Of a DNA stretch of 64,000 nucleotides, positions 1 to 8,779 are shown one piece after another (within the stretch, counting starts at the first letter, position 1; every line of letters starts with the position of its first letter). Source of the DNA: Desulfofundulus kuznetsovii DSM 6115. Its GTDB lineage: Bacteria; Bacillota; Desulfotomaculia; Desulfotomaculales; Desulfovirgulaceae. The stretch lies in the NCBI RefSeq assembly GCF_000214705.1, contig NC_015573.1, positions 74,501 through 138,500 on the forward strand, read 5' to 3'. Under the pieces are notes generated by a model. That model saw nothing but the letters and a program-made list of their open reading frames with translations. It was not told the DNA's origin and did not search any database. Both the position numbers and the translations under genes were made by a program.

Positions 1-629
1 GCGGTGCGAAAAGGGGAACCCAGGTGCCGGTGGGCAATGATGGCTTCCACCCCAATTTTCAGGCCTTTTTGGGCGGCCAGAGCCAGAGCTACCGGAGGTA
101 CGGCCAGTTCCCGTAAGGGTATCTGGATAAGGAACCTGCGGGAAACGGCATGGGGGCCGTGGGAGGGGGAGCCCGGCCCTATTGATTGGGCCAGGCCCAG
201 TTCCCGGTTTAAGGCCAGACGTATTTCCAGCAGGTAGCTGGCCAGGTCGGAAAGCCGGGCCAGTTCTTCGGCGGGATAACAGTTGGTTAAGGCCAGGTCC
301 ATTTCTTTGGCGGTAACCGCCGTGGCCAGTTCCCGCAACACGTCAACGATGTCCCCGTCCATATCCCCGTCTACAAAGAGGACGGCCCGGGCGCCCAGCT
401 TTTTGGCCTGGATTGCTCCCACCGCCCGGGGTATGTCAATGCCCAGGGCATCGGCAAAAACCAGCGGTTTTACCAGCCGCGAGGGGAAGTCCCGGACAAT
501 TTGTTCCGAGCAGTCATTACAACCGTTGAGTACGGGGACCACCAGGTCCACGGGTACGTCCAGCAAATTCTTTAAAACCGTTTCCAAACGTAGGGCTTCG
601 TTTTTTACCGGAACCACAGCTACCAGCAT
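1..629 (-). CDS. Family 2 glycosyltransferase-like protein, partial (3' end outside window)
   Basis: The frame is open from an ATG at 629 to the left edge of the window, so about 209 N-terminal residues are visible. The start follows a GAGAGGAGA ribosome site. The protein begins MLVAVVPVKNEALRLETVL, the usual opening of a GT-A fold glycosyltransferase (beta strand, then VPVxNE for nucleotide binding), and has FVDGDMDGD near residue 100, which fits the metal-binding DxD motif. The family transfers sugars from nucleotide-sugars at the cytoplasmic membrane. The substrate cannot be told. It is divergent from yabG, separated by about 130 bases. Confidence 0.7.
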   Translation of the reverse strand, partial: MLVAVVPVKNEALRLETVLKNLLDVPVDLVVPVLNGCNDCSEQIVRDFPSRLVKPLVFADALGIDIPRAVGAIQAKKLGARAVLFVDGDMDGDIVDVLRELATAVTAKEMDLALTNCYPAEELARLSDLASYLLEIRLALNRELGLAQSIGPGSPSHGPHAVSRRFLIQIPLRELAVPPVALALAAQKGLKIGVEAIIAHRHLGSPFRT

Positions 630-758
630 GGCAATCTCCTCTCTTCACCCGACTGATTTTTAATTTATGAAACCATACTGCGTTCGTTACCAGATATCCT
701 CACCCTTTCCAGAGGCTTCAACATAAAATGGGGATAAAAAGGTGAGGAGGAAGCCGCC

Positions 759-1628
759 GTGGAGGGAATCAGGGTTGGAGACATAGTGGGGCGGATTTCA
801 TACGGGTGCGATATCTTTTTTAAAGTAGTGGAGTTAACTGTAAAAGAAGATGGTAAAAAAAGTGCCCGTTTAAAGGGGCTGGATAAGCGCCTTTGTGCCA
901 CTGCGCCTTTAGAGGACCTGCGCAAGTTTGAACCGGCCGAGGTTGCTGCTTTCTGGCATTCGTTTATGACCAAAAATCACGAACATATGAAACGCATTTT
1001 TAAGCGCCGGGAACAGGACCGGCAGCGTTTGGTCCGGAGCAACGACGTGGTTTCCAATTTAGGCACTTTTGATGTTCCGGGTTCGGTGTTGCATATAGAT
1101 GGCGATGGTGACTACCTGGACCTCTGCCTCACTACCTACCGGCAGCTGGGCATACCGGCTTCCGGCTACCACATCGATGAGGAGAACCAGCCCGGGGTGG
1201 TTGCCGATCTGTTGCAAAAACACCGCCCCGATATACTGGTGCTTACCGGTCACGACGGTATTGAAAAGGATACTCAAAATTTTTCTGATTTGAACGGTTA
1301 CCACAACTCCCGTTATTTTGTGGAAGCGGTAAAAAAAGCACGCTTGTATGAAAAAAGCCGGGATGATCTGGTTATTTTTGCCGGGGCCTGCCAGTCGCAC
1401 TATGAAGCCATACTGGAGGCGGGCGCTAACTTTGCCAGTTCACCCCACCGGGTACTCATTCATACTTTTGATCCGGTGTTTGTGGTGGAAAAAATTGCTT
1501 ATACCTCAATATATGATCAGATCTCTTTAAAGGACATTATAGCCGGGACCATAACCGGGTTTCCCGGAATCGGCGGTGTGGAAACCAGGGGAAAATACCG
1601 CCTCGGGCTGCCAAAATCACCCTATTGA
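759..1628 (+). CDS. yabG: Sporulation-specific protease YabG
   Basis: The 289-residue length is almost exactly that of Bacillus subtilis YabG (about 290), and the N-terminal pattern MEGIRVGDIVGRISYG and the central VLHIDGDGDYLD and FAGACQSHYEAIL motifs are typical of peptidase family U57. The GACQSH segment carries the conserved Cys and His. YabG is made in the mother cell and trims spore coat proteins such as SpoIVA, SafA and YeeK-type substrates. The start is a GTG with a strong GGTGAGGAGG site 8 bases upstream. It opens a plus-strand run of envelope and spore genes, including SPOCS proteins that could be substrates (inference). Confidence 0.93.
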   Translation: MEGIRVGDIVGRISYGCDIFFKVVELTVKEDGKKSARLKGLDKRLCATAPLEDLRKFEPAEVAAFWHSFMTKNHEHMKRIFKRREQDRQRLVRSNDVVSNLGTFDVPGSVLHIDGDGDYLDLCLTTYRQLGIPASGYHIDEENQPGVVADLLQKHRPDILVLTGHDGIEKDTQNFSDLNGYHNSRYFVEAVKKARLYEKSRDDLVIFAGACQSHYEAILEAGANFASSPHRVLIHTFDPVFVVEKIAYTSIYDQISLKDIIAGTITGFPGIGGVETRGKYRLGLPKSPY

Positions 1629-1721
1629 TAGGTACCGCTTATCTCACTGCTAACAGGTTGCGTCACCCCTTCCAGTCCTTTTGCATATGATGGCACAAGG
1701 ACCTTGAGGAGGGGTTTTTTT

Positions 1722-2726
1722 ATGGAAAAGTATTTTCGCGTCCTGAAAAAATCCCGGGAAAAGCTCTTGCGGTTGCCCAATGTAACCGGCGTAGGAGTTG
1801 GCCTTAAACAGGTGTCCGGCGAAACCACCAATCGCCCCGCCCTCATTATCTTTGTAAAGAAAAAGGTGCCGTCCGACGGCCTGGTACGCGTACAACAGGT
1901 GCCGGCTTACATTGACGGATTGCCTACCGATATCATAGAAATCGGCGAGGTCAGGCTGCTTTCCCTGCGTACAGGTAAAGAGCGGCCGGCGCAGCCGGGA
2001 ATGAGCATCGGCCACTATAAAATCAGCGCCGGTACCTTTGGTGCGGTGGTGAAGGACCGGGTCACCAAGGAGCCGCTTATTTTAAGCAACAACCACATCC
2101 TGGCCAATGCCACCGACGGGAAGGATGGGCGGGCGGCCGTGGGGGATCCCATCCTGCAACCCGGTCCCCATGACGGCGGCCAGGCCGGGGACCGCATTGG
2201 CACGCTGTTGCGCTTTTCGCCCCTGTTGCGCAGCATCCAGGAGGCCGAATGCCCGGTGGCAGAAGCTCTGGTCAGGGCGGGCAACCTGCTGGTCCGCCTG
2301 GTCAGGCCCCATTACCAGTTAAAAATGTTCCAGTATTACCGGGGCGGCAATATTATCGATGCCGCCGTGGCCCGCCCGGACAGCCCAGGCTTAATTAACG
2401 ATGAAATTTTAGAGATTGGGAAGGTGGAAGGTGTGGCCCGGGTGGACCCAGGTCAGGGAGTGATGAAAAGCGGTCGTACCACCGGGATTTCCGAGGGTAC
2501 CGTTACCGCTGTTGGGGTGACCCTGGAAGTGGAGATAGGTAATGACGAAAAGGGCTGGTTTACCGACCAGGTGGTCACCGATATGAGTTCCCGGCCCGGG
2601 GATAGCGGTTCCTTGGTGCTGGATCGCGAAAAACGGGCCGTGGGGCTTTTATTTGCCGGTTCTGATAAATACACGGTTTTTAACCGCATTGAACAGGTGC
2701 TCTCCCGGCTGGAGGTAGAGTTTTAG
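1722..2726 (+). CDS. Trypsin-like serine protease (Nal1-like), cytoplasmic or spore
   Basis: A 334-residue protein with a chymotrypsin-fold catalytic set: His125 in LSNNHIL, Asp213 in NIIDAAVA and Ser295 in RPGDSGSLVL. The N-terminal 90 residues (LPNVTGVGVGLK) resemble the leading segment of bacterial relatives of plant NAL1 peptidases. There is no signal peptide, so it may act in the cytoplasm or forespore. The ATG at 1722 sits 8 bases after TTGAGGAGGGG. An upstream in-frame TTG at 1704 overlaps that site and is less likely. The substrate is unknown. The neighbouring yabG makes a sporulation role possible but unproven. Confidence 0.82.
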   Translation: MEKYFRVLKKSREKLLRLPNVTGVGVGLKQVSGETTNRPALIIFVKKKVPSDGLVRVQQVPAYIDGLPTDIIEIGEVRLLSLRTGKERPAQPGMSIGHYKISAGTFGAVVKDRVTKEPLILSNNHILANATDGKDGRAAVGDPILQPGPHDGGQAGDRIGTLLRFSPLLRSIQEAECPVAEALVRAGNLLVRLVRPHYQLKMFQYYRGGNIIDAAVARPDSPGLINDEILEIGKVEGVARVDPGQGVMKSGRTTGISEGTVTAVGVTLEVEIGNDEKGWFTDQVVTDMSSRPGDSGSLVLDREKRAVGLLFAGSDKYTVFNRIEQVLSRLEVEF

Positions 2727-2771
2727 AGCTTGTTGCCTTGAGCAAAGGTCGTAGCCAGAGGTGAAGCGGCG

Positions 2772-3164
2772 GTGATTGATCATTTCTTTCCGGGTGGTGC
2801 GGAGGTTGCCCTGGTAATGCTGGGGGGAAAAATCCCGGCCATTGGACCGTTGATTGATACCCGTCAGGAAGCAGTGAGCCTGGCCCGCTGCTATATGAAA
2901 AAACTCGATGCCCTGACTGACCGCTCCCGGTCCTTTCAGATAATGACCGCACGCCAAACCGACGGCCGCTATGCCCTGTTTTTGCAGGGCGAAGGGGTGG
3001 TCATGAAGGTATTATCTAATATAGATGAATTGTTGTTCTGGCGTTTTCGCAAAGCCTTTCGACGGGGGTTGTTCATCTTGACCGTCTTTTTTAAGGGGGA
3101 AGCGGGGATGGAATGCCTGGCCGTTACCGAGGGGCTGGGAGCGGTTATTTTTACCCCCAGCTGA
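2772..3164 (+). CDS. Hypothetical protein, 130 aa
   Basis: Not recognised. The frame starts at a GTG 45 bases after the protease gene and has good GC codon bias. It has no obvious signal peptide. Residues 20-27 (LGGKIPAI) and the C-terminal half contain alternating hydrophobic strands. It could be cotranscribed with the protease. Codon usage resembles its neighbours, so I regard it as a real gene, but the start is uncertain. Confidence 0.5.
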   Translation: MIDHFFPGGAEVALVMLGGKIPAIGPLIDTRQEAVSLARCYMKKLDALTDRSRSFQIMTARQTDGRYALFLQGEGVVMKVLSNIDELLFWRFRKAFRRGLFILTVFFKGEAGMECLAVTEGLGAVIFTPS

Positions 3165-3356
3165 AAATAATAACAAAATCCCCCAGTATACGCATAAGAT
3201 GTATAATCAGCCAGTAAAGGATGAAATCTGGATCTGCTGCTAATTTCATGGCAGATTGCGTCGAAATAGCGCTTTTGCCGTAAAGTGGCGATTTTTGATA
3301 GATTAGATAAAAACGCCCGGGACAACCAGGGCGTAAAAAAGAAAAGGAGTGTGATC

Positions 3357-4400
3357 ATGAACAAAAGCTTGAAGTTGCTGGCTGGTGTGGTTTTAGGTGT
3401 GTTGTTTTTGCTGGGGCTGTTTCTTTCCCCGTCCCTGGCCCAGGCCGCCGTCCCCTGCGGTTTTAACTATTTAGACGGCAGTGAGGGTCAAAAAGTTCCC
3501 GCTCCAGAAACCACCACGGCTGCCCGGGAGACAGCCCCCACCCCGGAAGAGAGCCGTATGCTGGCCCTGGTTAACCACCAGAGGAGCAAAAAAGGCCTGC
3601 CGGCCTTCCGGACCGATTCCCGGCTGGTGGAACTGGCCCGGCAGAGGGCCGGCGAGATGGCGGACAGGGGTTTTGGCGGATTGTCCGGCTCACTGCCCCA
3701 GCTGTTAAAAGCGGAAGGGATCAGTTACACTTATGCCGCCCAAACCCTGGTTCTGGCCCAATCGGTGGACAGCGCCTACCGGGCTTTAATTAAGTCTGCA
3801 GGCTACCAGCAGGATATACTGGGCACCAGATATGACCGCATAGGAGTGGGCGTGGTCCGGCAGGGTTCCAGGCTATATATAGTGCAGCTATTGGTGGGTG
3901 GACAAGGCGGGTTGTCACAGCAGGAGCCTGCATCTCAACCTGCACCTCAGCCCGCGCCTCAACCTGCGCAACCGCAGCCTGATCCACGGCCGGTACCGCA
4001 GCCCGGGCCGGTAAGCGGCCTTACGGTGGACGAGCAGCAGATGCTCCAGCTGGTCAACCAGGAGCGGGCGCGTTACGGTCTGGCTCCGTTAAAGGTAAAC
4101 ATGGAGCTGGTGAAGGTGGCCCGCCTCAAAGCGAAGGATATGGTGGAAAAAGACTATTTCAGCCACACCTCTCCCACCTACGGCAGTCCCTTTGAAATGA
4201 TGCGCCAGTTTGGCATCACCTATCGCTATGCCGGCGAGAACCTGGCGGGTGCACCCACAGTGGAGATTGCCCATGAAAACTTGATGAATTCCCCCGGCCA
4301 CCGGGCCAACATCTTAAACGCCAATTTTAAGGAGATCGGTATCGGAGTGGTTCCCAGTCCCCGCTACGGCAAGATTTTCGTGCAGATGTTCGTTGGTTGA
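3357..4400 (+). CDS. Secreted protein with two CAP/SCP (YkwD-like) domains
   Basis: 347 residues. The start ATG at 3357 follows AAAAGGAGTGTG. Residues 1-31 form a signal peptide ending SLAQAA. A first CAP domain (about 60-180, ESRMLALVNHQRSKKGLPAF) is degenerate and lacks the usual HxxxF and HRxN positions. A Pro/Gln-rich linker (about 185-220) leads to a complete second CAP domain with LVNQERARYGLAPL, FSHTSP, AGENLA and SPGHRANIL. In Clostridia and Bacilli such proteins are found on the cell or spore surface, and their biochemical activity is not settled. A Rho-independent terminator follows directly. Confidence 0.85.
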   Translation: MNKSLKLLAGVVLGVLFLLGLFLSPSLAQAAVPCGFNYLDGSEGQKVPAPETTTAARETAPTPEESRMLALVNHQRSKKGLPAFRTDSRLVELARQRAGEMADRGFGGLSGSLPQLLKAEGISYTYAAQTLVLAQSVDSAYRALIKSAGYQQDILGTRYDRIGVGVVRQGSRLYIVQLLVGGQGGLSQQEPASQPAPQPAPQPAQPQPDPRPVPQPGPVSGLTVDEQQMLQLVNQERARYGLAPLKVNMELVKVARLKAKDMVEKDYFSHTSPTYGSPFEMMRQFGITYRYAGENLAGAPTVEIAHENLMNSPGHRANILNANFKEIGIGVVPSPRYGKIFVQMFVG

Positions 4401-4414
4401 CTGGATTTATCCAG

Positions 4415-4456
4415 AAAATCTCCCGGTTTGCATTTAACCGGGGGATTTTTTCTTTT
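4415..4456 (+). terminator. Rho-independent terminator after the CAP gene
   Basis: A stem of AATCTCCCGGTT pairing with AACCGGGGGATT around a 7-base loop is followed by a T-rich run (TTTTTTCTTTTT). It ends the upstream transcript before the SPOCS genes. Confidence 0.8.
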
Positions 4457-4544
4457 TCTGGGGGATGGCCAAAATTCCGCACATTAATTGGCACGGCTCA
4501 TATATATATTTATAGACCACTCTTTGAAAGGAGGAGTATGCCCC

Positions 4545-6089
4545 ATGGTTGGAACCGCCGCACCGGCCACGGAACGGTTGCGGGTCAACCAGGTGGTTAG
4601 CGAAGACACGCAACAGGTCGTGGTTCGCGGCAAAATCACCGTACCCGACCCAAAACCCGACGTGCAAAAGATCCTTTCCACAGATAAATCGGCAAGGATC
4701 AAGAAAATTGAACTGGTTCCGGACAAGGCAATTGTGGAGGGGACCCTGACCCTGCAGATTGTTTACGTGGCCTTTGAACCCTCCCAATCGGTACACCACA
4801 TGCACCAGCAGCTCTCCTTCACCGCTTTTGTGGAACTTCCCGGGGCCAGGCCGGGCATGGATGTCACGGCCAGGGTTTCGGTGGAAGATGTCAGCATCAC
4901 CCGCAGTCCCGGCGACCCCCGGCAGTTTGATGTGACCGCTATCCTCAGTGTTTTTGTCAAAGTGACGGAGATGCAGGATGTGGACGTGGTTACCATGTGT
5001 CCCTCCGGCGCCACCTGCGAGATGGATACCATTAAGGTGGCCCATGTGGTAGGCAGCGGGACCAGGCAGGTTATCGTCAGCGAGGAGTTTAATGTACCGG
5101 ACGAAAAGCCGCCGGTAGAAAAAATCCTGGAAGTGGATGCCACCGCCGAAATTACCGACAAGAAGATCATTAAAAATAAAGTCATCATTGACGGCACGGT
5201 GACCATCCAGGTGCTGTACGTCGCTGCCGAGCCCGACCAGCCCGTCCACCAGCTCCACCGGACCTTCCGCTTCAGCGATTTTGTGGAGGTAACCGGAGCC
5301 GAACCGGATATGGATGTGCGGGTGGATGTCAGGGTGGAAAGTGCCGATGTGGATATCCTGGACGGCGACCGGCTGCGGGCCGACGTGGTCTTGATGCTGA
5401 CGGCCTTTGTTACCGAGCCCAGGCAGGTCAATGTCATTACGAAGATCACCGGTGTCCAGGCCACCATGACCAGGCTCAAGATTGATCATGTGGTGGGAGA
5501 GGACAGCACCCAGGTGGTGCTCCGGGATACCTTTGAGACTCCGGACCCCAAGCCCGATGTAGAGAAAATCATCGACGTTACCGTCCAAGAAGTTAAAGTC
5601 ACCGAAACAAAGATTGTTAATGATAAAGTGATCGTCCGCGGCTTTGTGGAAGTGCACGTGGTTTACGTGGCCAAAAAGCCGGACCAGGCCGTCCACGCCC
5701 TGGAACGGCGGCTGAATTTCCGTACCTTTGTGGAGATTAAAGGTGCCCGGGAAGGCATGGACGTGGATGTCCGCCCGGTGGTGGAGTTTGTTTCTGCCGA
5801 TGCCGAGGGACCAAACGTCACCCTGGAAGTGGTGCTCAAGGTAACGGTCAAGGTGACCGAGTCGCTGCAGCGGGATGTGGTTGTCTCCGTGGCTCCCGCC
5901 CCTCCCGTGGTCTGCCCGCCGGGTCAAACCATTGATTATGTGGTCCAGCCCGGTGATACTTACTGGAAAATTGCACAGCAGTTCGGCACAACGGTAAAGG
6001 CTATCGAAGAAGCCAATCCGAACAAGGACCCGCAAAACCTGCAGCCCGGTGATGTAATCAAGGTTCCCTGTCCCCCTGCCAAGGGTTGA
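4545..6089 (+). CDS. SPOCS (DUF3794) triple-repeat protein with C-terminal LysM
   Basis: 514 residues. Three homologous SPOCS/DUF3794 units of about 150 residues each can be aligned by their repeated openings: RLRVNQVVSEDTQQVVVRGK, IKVAHVVGSGTRQVIV and LKIDHVVGEDSTQVVLRD, with shared DPKPDVxKI and VxIxVxYVA blocks. The C-terminal 45 residues (YVVQPGDTYWKIAQQFGTT...LQPGDVIKVP) are a LysM domain that binds peptidoglycan-type glycans. SPOCS domains are found in spore coat and cortex-associated proteins of the SpoVID/SipL type, SipL also ending in LysM. The ATG at 4545 follows AAAGGAGGAGT. A spore-coat morphogenetic role is the likely reading. Confidence 0.87.
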   Translation: MVGTAAPATERLRVNQVVSEDTQQVVVRGKITVPDPKPDVQKILSTDKSARIKKIELVPDKAIVEGTLTLQIVYVAFEPSQSVHHMHQQLSFTAFVELPGARPGMDVTARVSVEDVSITRSPGDPRQFDVTAILSVFVKVTEMQDVDVVTMCPSGATCEMDTIKVAHVVGSGTRQVIVSEEFNVPDEKPPVEKILEVDATAEITDKKIIKNKVIIDGTVTIQVLYVAAEPDQPVHQLHRTFRFSDFVEVTGAEPDMDVRVDVRVESADVDILDGDRLRADVVLMLTAFVTEPRQVNVITKITGVQATMTRLKIDHVVGEDSTQVVLRDTFETPDPKPDVEKIIDVTVQEVKVTETKIVNDKVIVRGFVEVHVVYVAKKPDQAVHALERRLNFRTFVEIKGAREGMDVDVRPVVEFVSADAEGPNVTLEVVLKVTVKVTESLQRDVVVSVAPAPPVVCPPGQTIDYVVQPGDTYWKIAQQFGTTVKAIEEANPNKDPQNLQPGDVIKVPCPPAKG

Positions 6090-6121
6090 TTTAGCATGTT
6101 ATCCCAAAGGAGGTAAATCTA

Positions 6122-7201
6122 ATGCCCATCGAGTATGTCTATACCGAGCCGGAAGAGGTATTGTGCCTTAAGATCAAGGTGCCGGTGGTACTGGCCGAGG
6201 AAGAGGTGCAGGTGCTGGTGGACAGCACCGTTACCCTGCCCGAGCTGGCCAAGAAGGTGGATCACATCGACGCCCGGGTGGAAGACCTGGAGGCAGAGCC
6301 GGTATTCATTCACGAGAGCATCAGCACATGGTTCCCCAGGATCAATAACGAATGGAAAAACCATTTCAAGGACATTGTCGGACTTGTAGCCGTGGTAAAA
6401 AAGGTTATTGTCAGCGGGGTGCTGCACAAGCAAATCTTTTATGTCAACAACAGGGACGAAGTGAAACATTTTGCCGAAAACGTTCCTTTCACCAAGATGA
6501 TTGAGCTCAAGGAGCCCCAGGCTGTGCTCCGGGAAGATGATGTAATGGTGCAGTTTCCCAAACCCAAGTTTGATATTACCTGGGAGCTGGTACGGGCCAG
6601 CCGCCTGCACCAGACCGGTGTGATTATCGTGCGGATCAAGGTGGTGGAAGAGCGGCAGATCTTCGTGCAACTTTGCCCGTCTCCCGAACTCTGTCCTCCT
6701 GGCAACCTGCTGGAAGACCCGGGGTTTGAACAATGGGCGGGCAACGTGCCCATCTTCTGGGGCGCCACGACCAACGTCGCTCCCACTACCGTCGCCCGTA
6801 CTGGCAGTTTTGCCGCAGAACTGGGAGTCACGAATCCCGCAAGCACCGCGGCCATTTTCCAGACCGTGCGCCGGGGTATAGCTCCCGCCAGGGCTTACAG
6901 GCTGACCTTCTGGGCCCGGGAAAATGTTGCTCCCGTTACCCCCGTCAGTGCCTTCAACCTGGTGGCGGAGGTGCGCTTCTTTGACCGCAACGGTATGCAG
7001 ATTGACGGGGCCATCCAGAGCATTGGCAGCGTGAACATTCCTGATAACAACTACCAGCAGTTTACCCTGAACATACCTGTTTCCCCCGCCGGTGCCCGTA
7101 CTGCTCTGATTCGTTTCACCTTTAACCCGGCTACCGGAAACACCAACACGGTGAAAATCGATGATGCCAGCTTTGAGTGTATCGGAGGTTTTCCAACCTG
7201 A
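6122..7201 (+). CDS. SPOCS-domain protein with C-terminal carbohydrate-binding-like domain
   Basis: 359 residues, preceded by a perfect AAAGGAGG site. Residues 60-190 match the SPOCS pattern (ESISTWFPRINNEW, KKVIVSGVLHKQIFYVNNRD, ENVPFTKMI), and the N-terminus is a short beta-rich extension. After a CPSPELCPPGNLLEDPGFEQW hinge, residues about 200-359 look like a CBM4/9-type jelly roll (FWARENVA, FFDRNG, FTFNPA, VKIDDASFE). The domain pairing suggests a protein that docks in the spore envelope and binds glycan. It is 32 bases downstream of the SPOCS-LysM gene and probably in the same operon. Confidence 0.75.
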   Translation: MPIEYVYTEPEEVLCLKIKVPVVLAEEEVQVLVDSTVTLPELAKKVDHIDARVEDLEAEPVFIHESISTWFPRINNEWKNHFKDIVGLVAVVKKVIVSGVLHKQIFYVNNRDEVKHFAENVPFTKMIELKEPQAVLREDDVMVQFPKPKFDITWELVRASRLHQTGVIIVRIKVVEERQIFVQLCPSPELCPPGNLLEDPGFEQWAGNVPIFWGATTNVAPTTVARTGSFAAELGVTNPASTAAIFQTVRRGIAPARAYRLTFWARENVAPVTPVSAFNLVAEVRFFDRNGMQIDGAIQSIGSVNIPDNNYQQFTLNIPVSPAGARTALIRFTFNPATGNTNTVKIDDASFECIGGFPT

Positions 7202-7327
7202 ACACAGGAGTAAAAAAATGACGGCTCTGCAACGATATAAAACAAGCCAGGGAGTAAGCGCTATTTTGCATTTTCGACAAATAGAGCTGTTCACCACAGC
7301 TTTTCTTTTTGTCCACAGGAGGGGAAA

Positions 7328-7630
7328 ATGGTGTTCTTCAACACGCCCAAACTGACCCAGCAATTGCAGGAGTTACAGGAAGAAGCCCGGCGGATTGTGG
7401 TTACGAAAGAGGCACCCCAGGGGGCATTGCGCCTGACAGTGAACGGGCTGCAGCAGGTGCTGGAGGTAAGTTTCGGCCCCACTGCTCCGGCTTTAATGGA
7501 CCGGGGCGAACTGGCGGCGGTGGTCCGGGATACCTTTAACGAAGCCCTGGCCGAGGCGCGCAGGCAGCTGAAGGACGAAGTGGTCAAAATGACGGGGATA
7601 AATTTACCCCACCTGCCGGGACTGTTTTAG
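7328..7630 (+). CDS. YbaB/EbfC-like nucleoid-associated protein
   Basis: 100 residues with the YbaB arrangement: an N-terminal helix (LTQQLQELQEEARRIV), a short beta sheet (LRLTVNGLQQVLEVSFG) and a C-terminal helical arm rich in Ala, Glu and Lys ending GINLPHLPGLF. YbaB proteins form tweezer-like dimers that bind DNA. Canonical ybaB lies next to dnaX and recR, which is not the case here, so this is a divergent paralogue in a spore-gene neighbourhood. The start has GGAGGGGAAA upstream. Confidence 0.65.
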   Translation: MVFFNTPKLTQQLQELQEEARRIVVTKEAPQGALRLTVNGLQQVLEVSFGPTAPALMDRGELAAVVRDTFNEALAEARRQLKDEVVKMTGINLPHLPGLF

Positions 7631-7642
7631 GGGGGAGGTCAA

Positions 7643-8017
7643 ATGGGGGAAAAGGGGCAACTTCAGGGTCTGGAGGCAACCCTTTTTCAGTTGCTGGAAC
7701 AAAAAGGGCACTCAACGGATCCCCTTATTTTACTCAGCCTGGTGAACCTGATGGGGCTGATCAATCTCATGGGATACCGCTTCGGGACCCAGGGGCAGGA
7801 AGCAAAAGTGGAGGCCGGCGGAAAGGGTGTTACCGGGTCTTCCCGGTCCGGCAATCGGGAAACGCCTCCTCAGCTGGCCAATTTCCTTGGCAGCCTGCTG
7901 GGTCCATTAAACCCTCCCCGTTCCCCGGCAGCACCTTCCACGGAAGGAAGCGCCCCGGCCTCAAATGAAGCACCTGCCGCCTCTTCCGGTGTAAAGCCGG
8001 CTAAAGACCAAACTTGA
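7643..8017 (+). CDS. Unrecognised protein, family A copy 1
   Basis: 124 residues, no known family. Residues 9-45 hold a leucine-rich helical segment (LEATLFQLLEQK then LLSLVNLMGLINLMGY), followed by a low-complexity Gly/Pro/Ala/Ser tail. The same pattern recurs in the gene at 8780-9331, so the two are paralogues. GGGGGGAGGTCAA precedes the ATG, and the gene is 13 bases after the YbaB-like gene, so both are likely cotranscribed. Confidence 0.6.
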   Translation: MGEKGQLQGLEATLFQLLEQKGHSTDPLILLSLVNLMGLINLMGYRFGTQGQEAKVEAGGKGVTGSSRSGNRETPPQLANFLGSLLGPLNPPRSPAAPSTEGSAPASNEAPAASSGVKPAKDQT

Positions 8018-8025
8018 ATAGAAAA

Positions 8026-8057
8026 GGGGTTCCTCGTGGGGAACCCCCAGGTATTTT
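8026..8057. terminator. Bidirectional terminator between convergent genes
   Basis: GGGGTTCC pairs perfectly with GGAACCCC across a 6-base loop. T-rich sequence lies on the right (ATTTTTA) and, read on the minus strand, TTTTCTATT lies on the left. It separates family A copy 1 from family B copy 1. Confidence 0.7.
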
Positions 8058-8368
8058 TAGGGGTTTTTGTTTTCCGGCAGTTTGACGTCCGGAAACTGTA
8101 CCTCATCCGGGGGCGCCGGTTCCGGGCCTACCGGGATGTCGGCGGGCAGAAGTGTGGCGGGCTGGCTTGAGCTCGCCCCTTCGGCCAGCTGCATCATGCT
8201 CACATGCAGCGCTTCCAATCCTGCGCGCATGGTTTTAAGGGCATTCCGGGTGGCTTCAAGAAAAGAGGCCAGCTGGCTTAAACGGTCTTCCATGTCCGAT
8301 CTGGTGGATAACATGAGCAAGAAGGGGATCGAAAGCGGGTGAAACTGTCCACCGTAAAATTCCGGCAT
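8057..8368 (-). CDS. Unrecognised protein, family B copy 1
   Basis: 103 residues. A hydrophobic N-terminal stretch (HPLSIPFLLMLSTRSDME) leads into an amphipathic helix with hydrophobic residues every three to four positions (LSQLASFLEATRNALKTM), then a Pro-rich tail. The gene at 8444-8659 shares the layout residue for residue (LSTR, QLA-L, FLEAT/LLHAT, GLEALH/GMETFH). The ATG follows GGGAAAGGAGG. The function is unknown. The short hydrophobic segment could dock at a membrane or assemble with partners. Confidence 0.6.
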   Translation of the reverse strand: MPEFYGGQFHPLSIPFLLMLSTRSDMEDRLSQLASFLEATRNALKTMRAGLEALHVSMMQLAEGASSSQPATLLPADIPVGPEPAPPDEVQFPDVKLPENKNP

Positions 8369-8443
8369 TACAAAACCTCCTTTCCCTGTTTATACCAATT
8401 CTATGTTTACTGCCTTAAAGTTTGACACCATTTTCCAAAAAAG

Positions 8444-8659
8444 TTATTCCCGGCCCACCTGGCTTGAAGGGTTTACCAGACTTGCATGAAAGGTCTCCAT
8501 TCCACTGCGGAATATCTGTACTGATTGCTGGGTGGCATGGAGCAGCGAAGTCAGCTGGGCTAATTGTTGTTCCACGTTTGGCCTGGTGGAAAGTATCAAA
8601 AGGATAAGAATTAGAAACAGGGTGAAGGGGTTATTGGGCTGGAGCGCCTGGTCTGCCAC
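8444..8659 (-). CDS. Unrecognised protein, family B copy 2
   Basis: 71 residues from a GTG at 8659 placed 8 bases after AAAGGAGGAAAAG. An in-frame TTG at 8680 would swallow that site. Residues 9-25 are strongly hydrophobic (NNPFTLFLILILLILSTRP), followed by a helix QLAQLTSLLHATQQSVQIF similar to family B copy 1. It lies upstream of copy 1 on the same strand, with 75 bases between them. No family is recognised. Confidence 0.58.
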   Translation of the reverse strand: MADQALQPNNPFTLFLILILLILSTRPNVEQQLAQLTSLLHATQQSVQIFRSGMETFHASLVNPSSQVGRE

Positions 8660-8779
8660 CTTCTTTTCCTCCTTTCGCAATGCTTTTTCTAAGTTATACT
8701 ACGTCGTAAAAGCCTATCCGGTGACAGCAACTTTTGCGCAGGAGGTGAATATACCTGATAGAGGAAGGGGGATTAATGA

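Noticed and set aside
1650-2015. CRISPR-like or tandem repeats around the small repeats of the window
   Set aside because: No regularly spaced direct repeats of 24-40 bases with unique spacers occur anywhere in the sequence.
4434-6035. A 533-residue open frame on the minus strand opposite the SPOCS-LysM gene
   Set aside because: It mirrors the GC-rich codon pattern of the real gene, is His/Gly-rich in a biased way and has no family similarity.
7218-7355. A 45-residue frame starting after AGGAG between the SPOCS and YbaB-like genes
   Set aside because: It overlaps the YbaB-like start, has atypical composition and no recognisable pattern.
6119-7363. A 414-residue minus-strand frame opposite the SPOCS-CBM gene
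   Set aside because: Shadow of a well-supported gene on the plus strand, no domain recognised.
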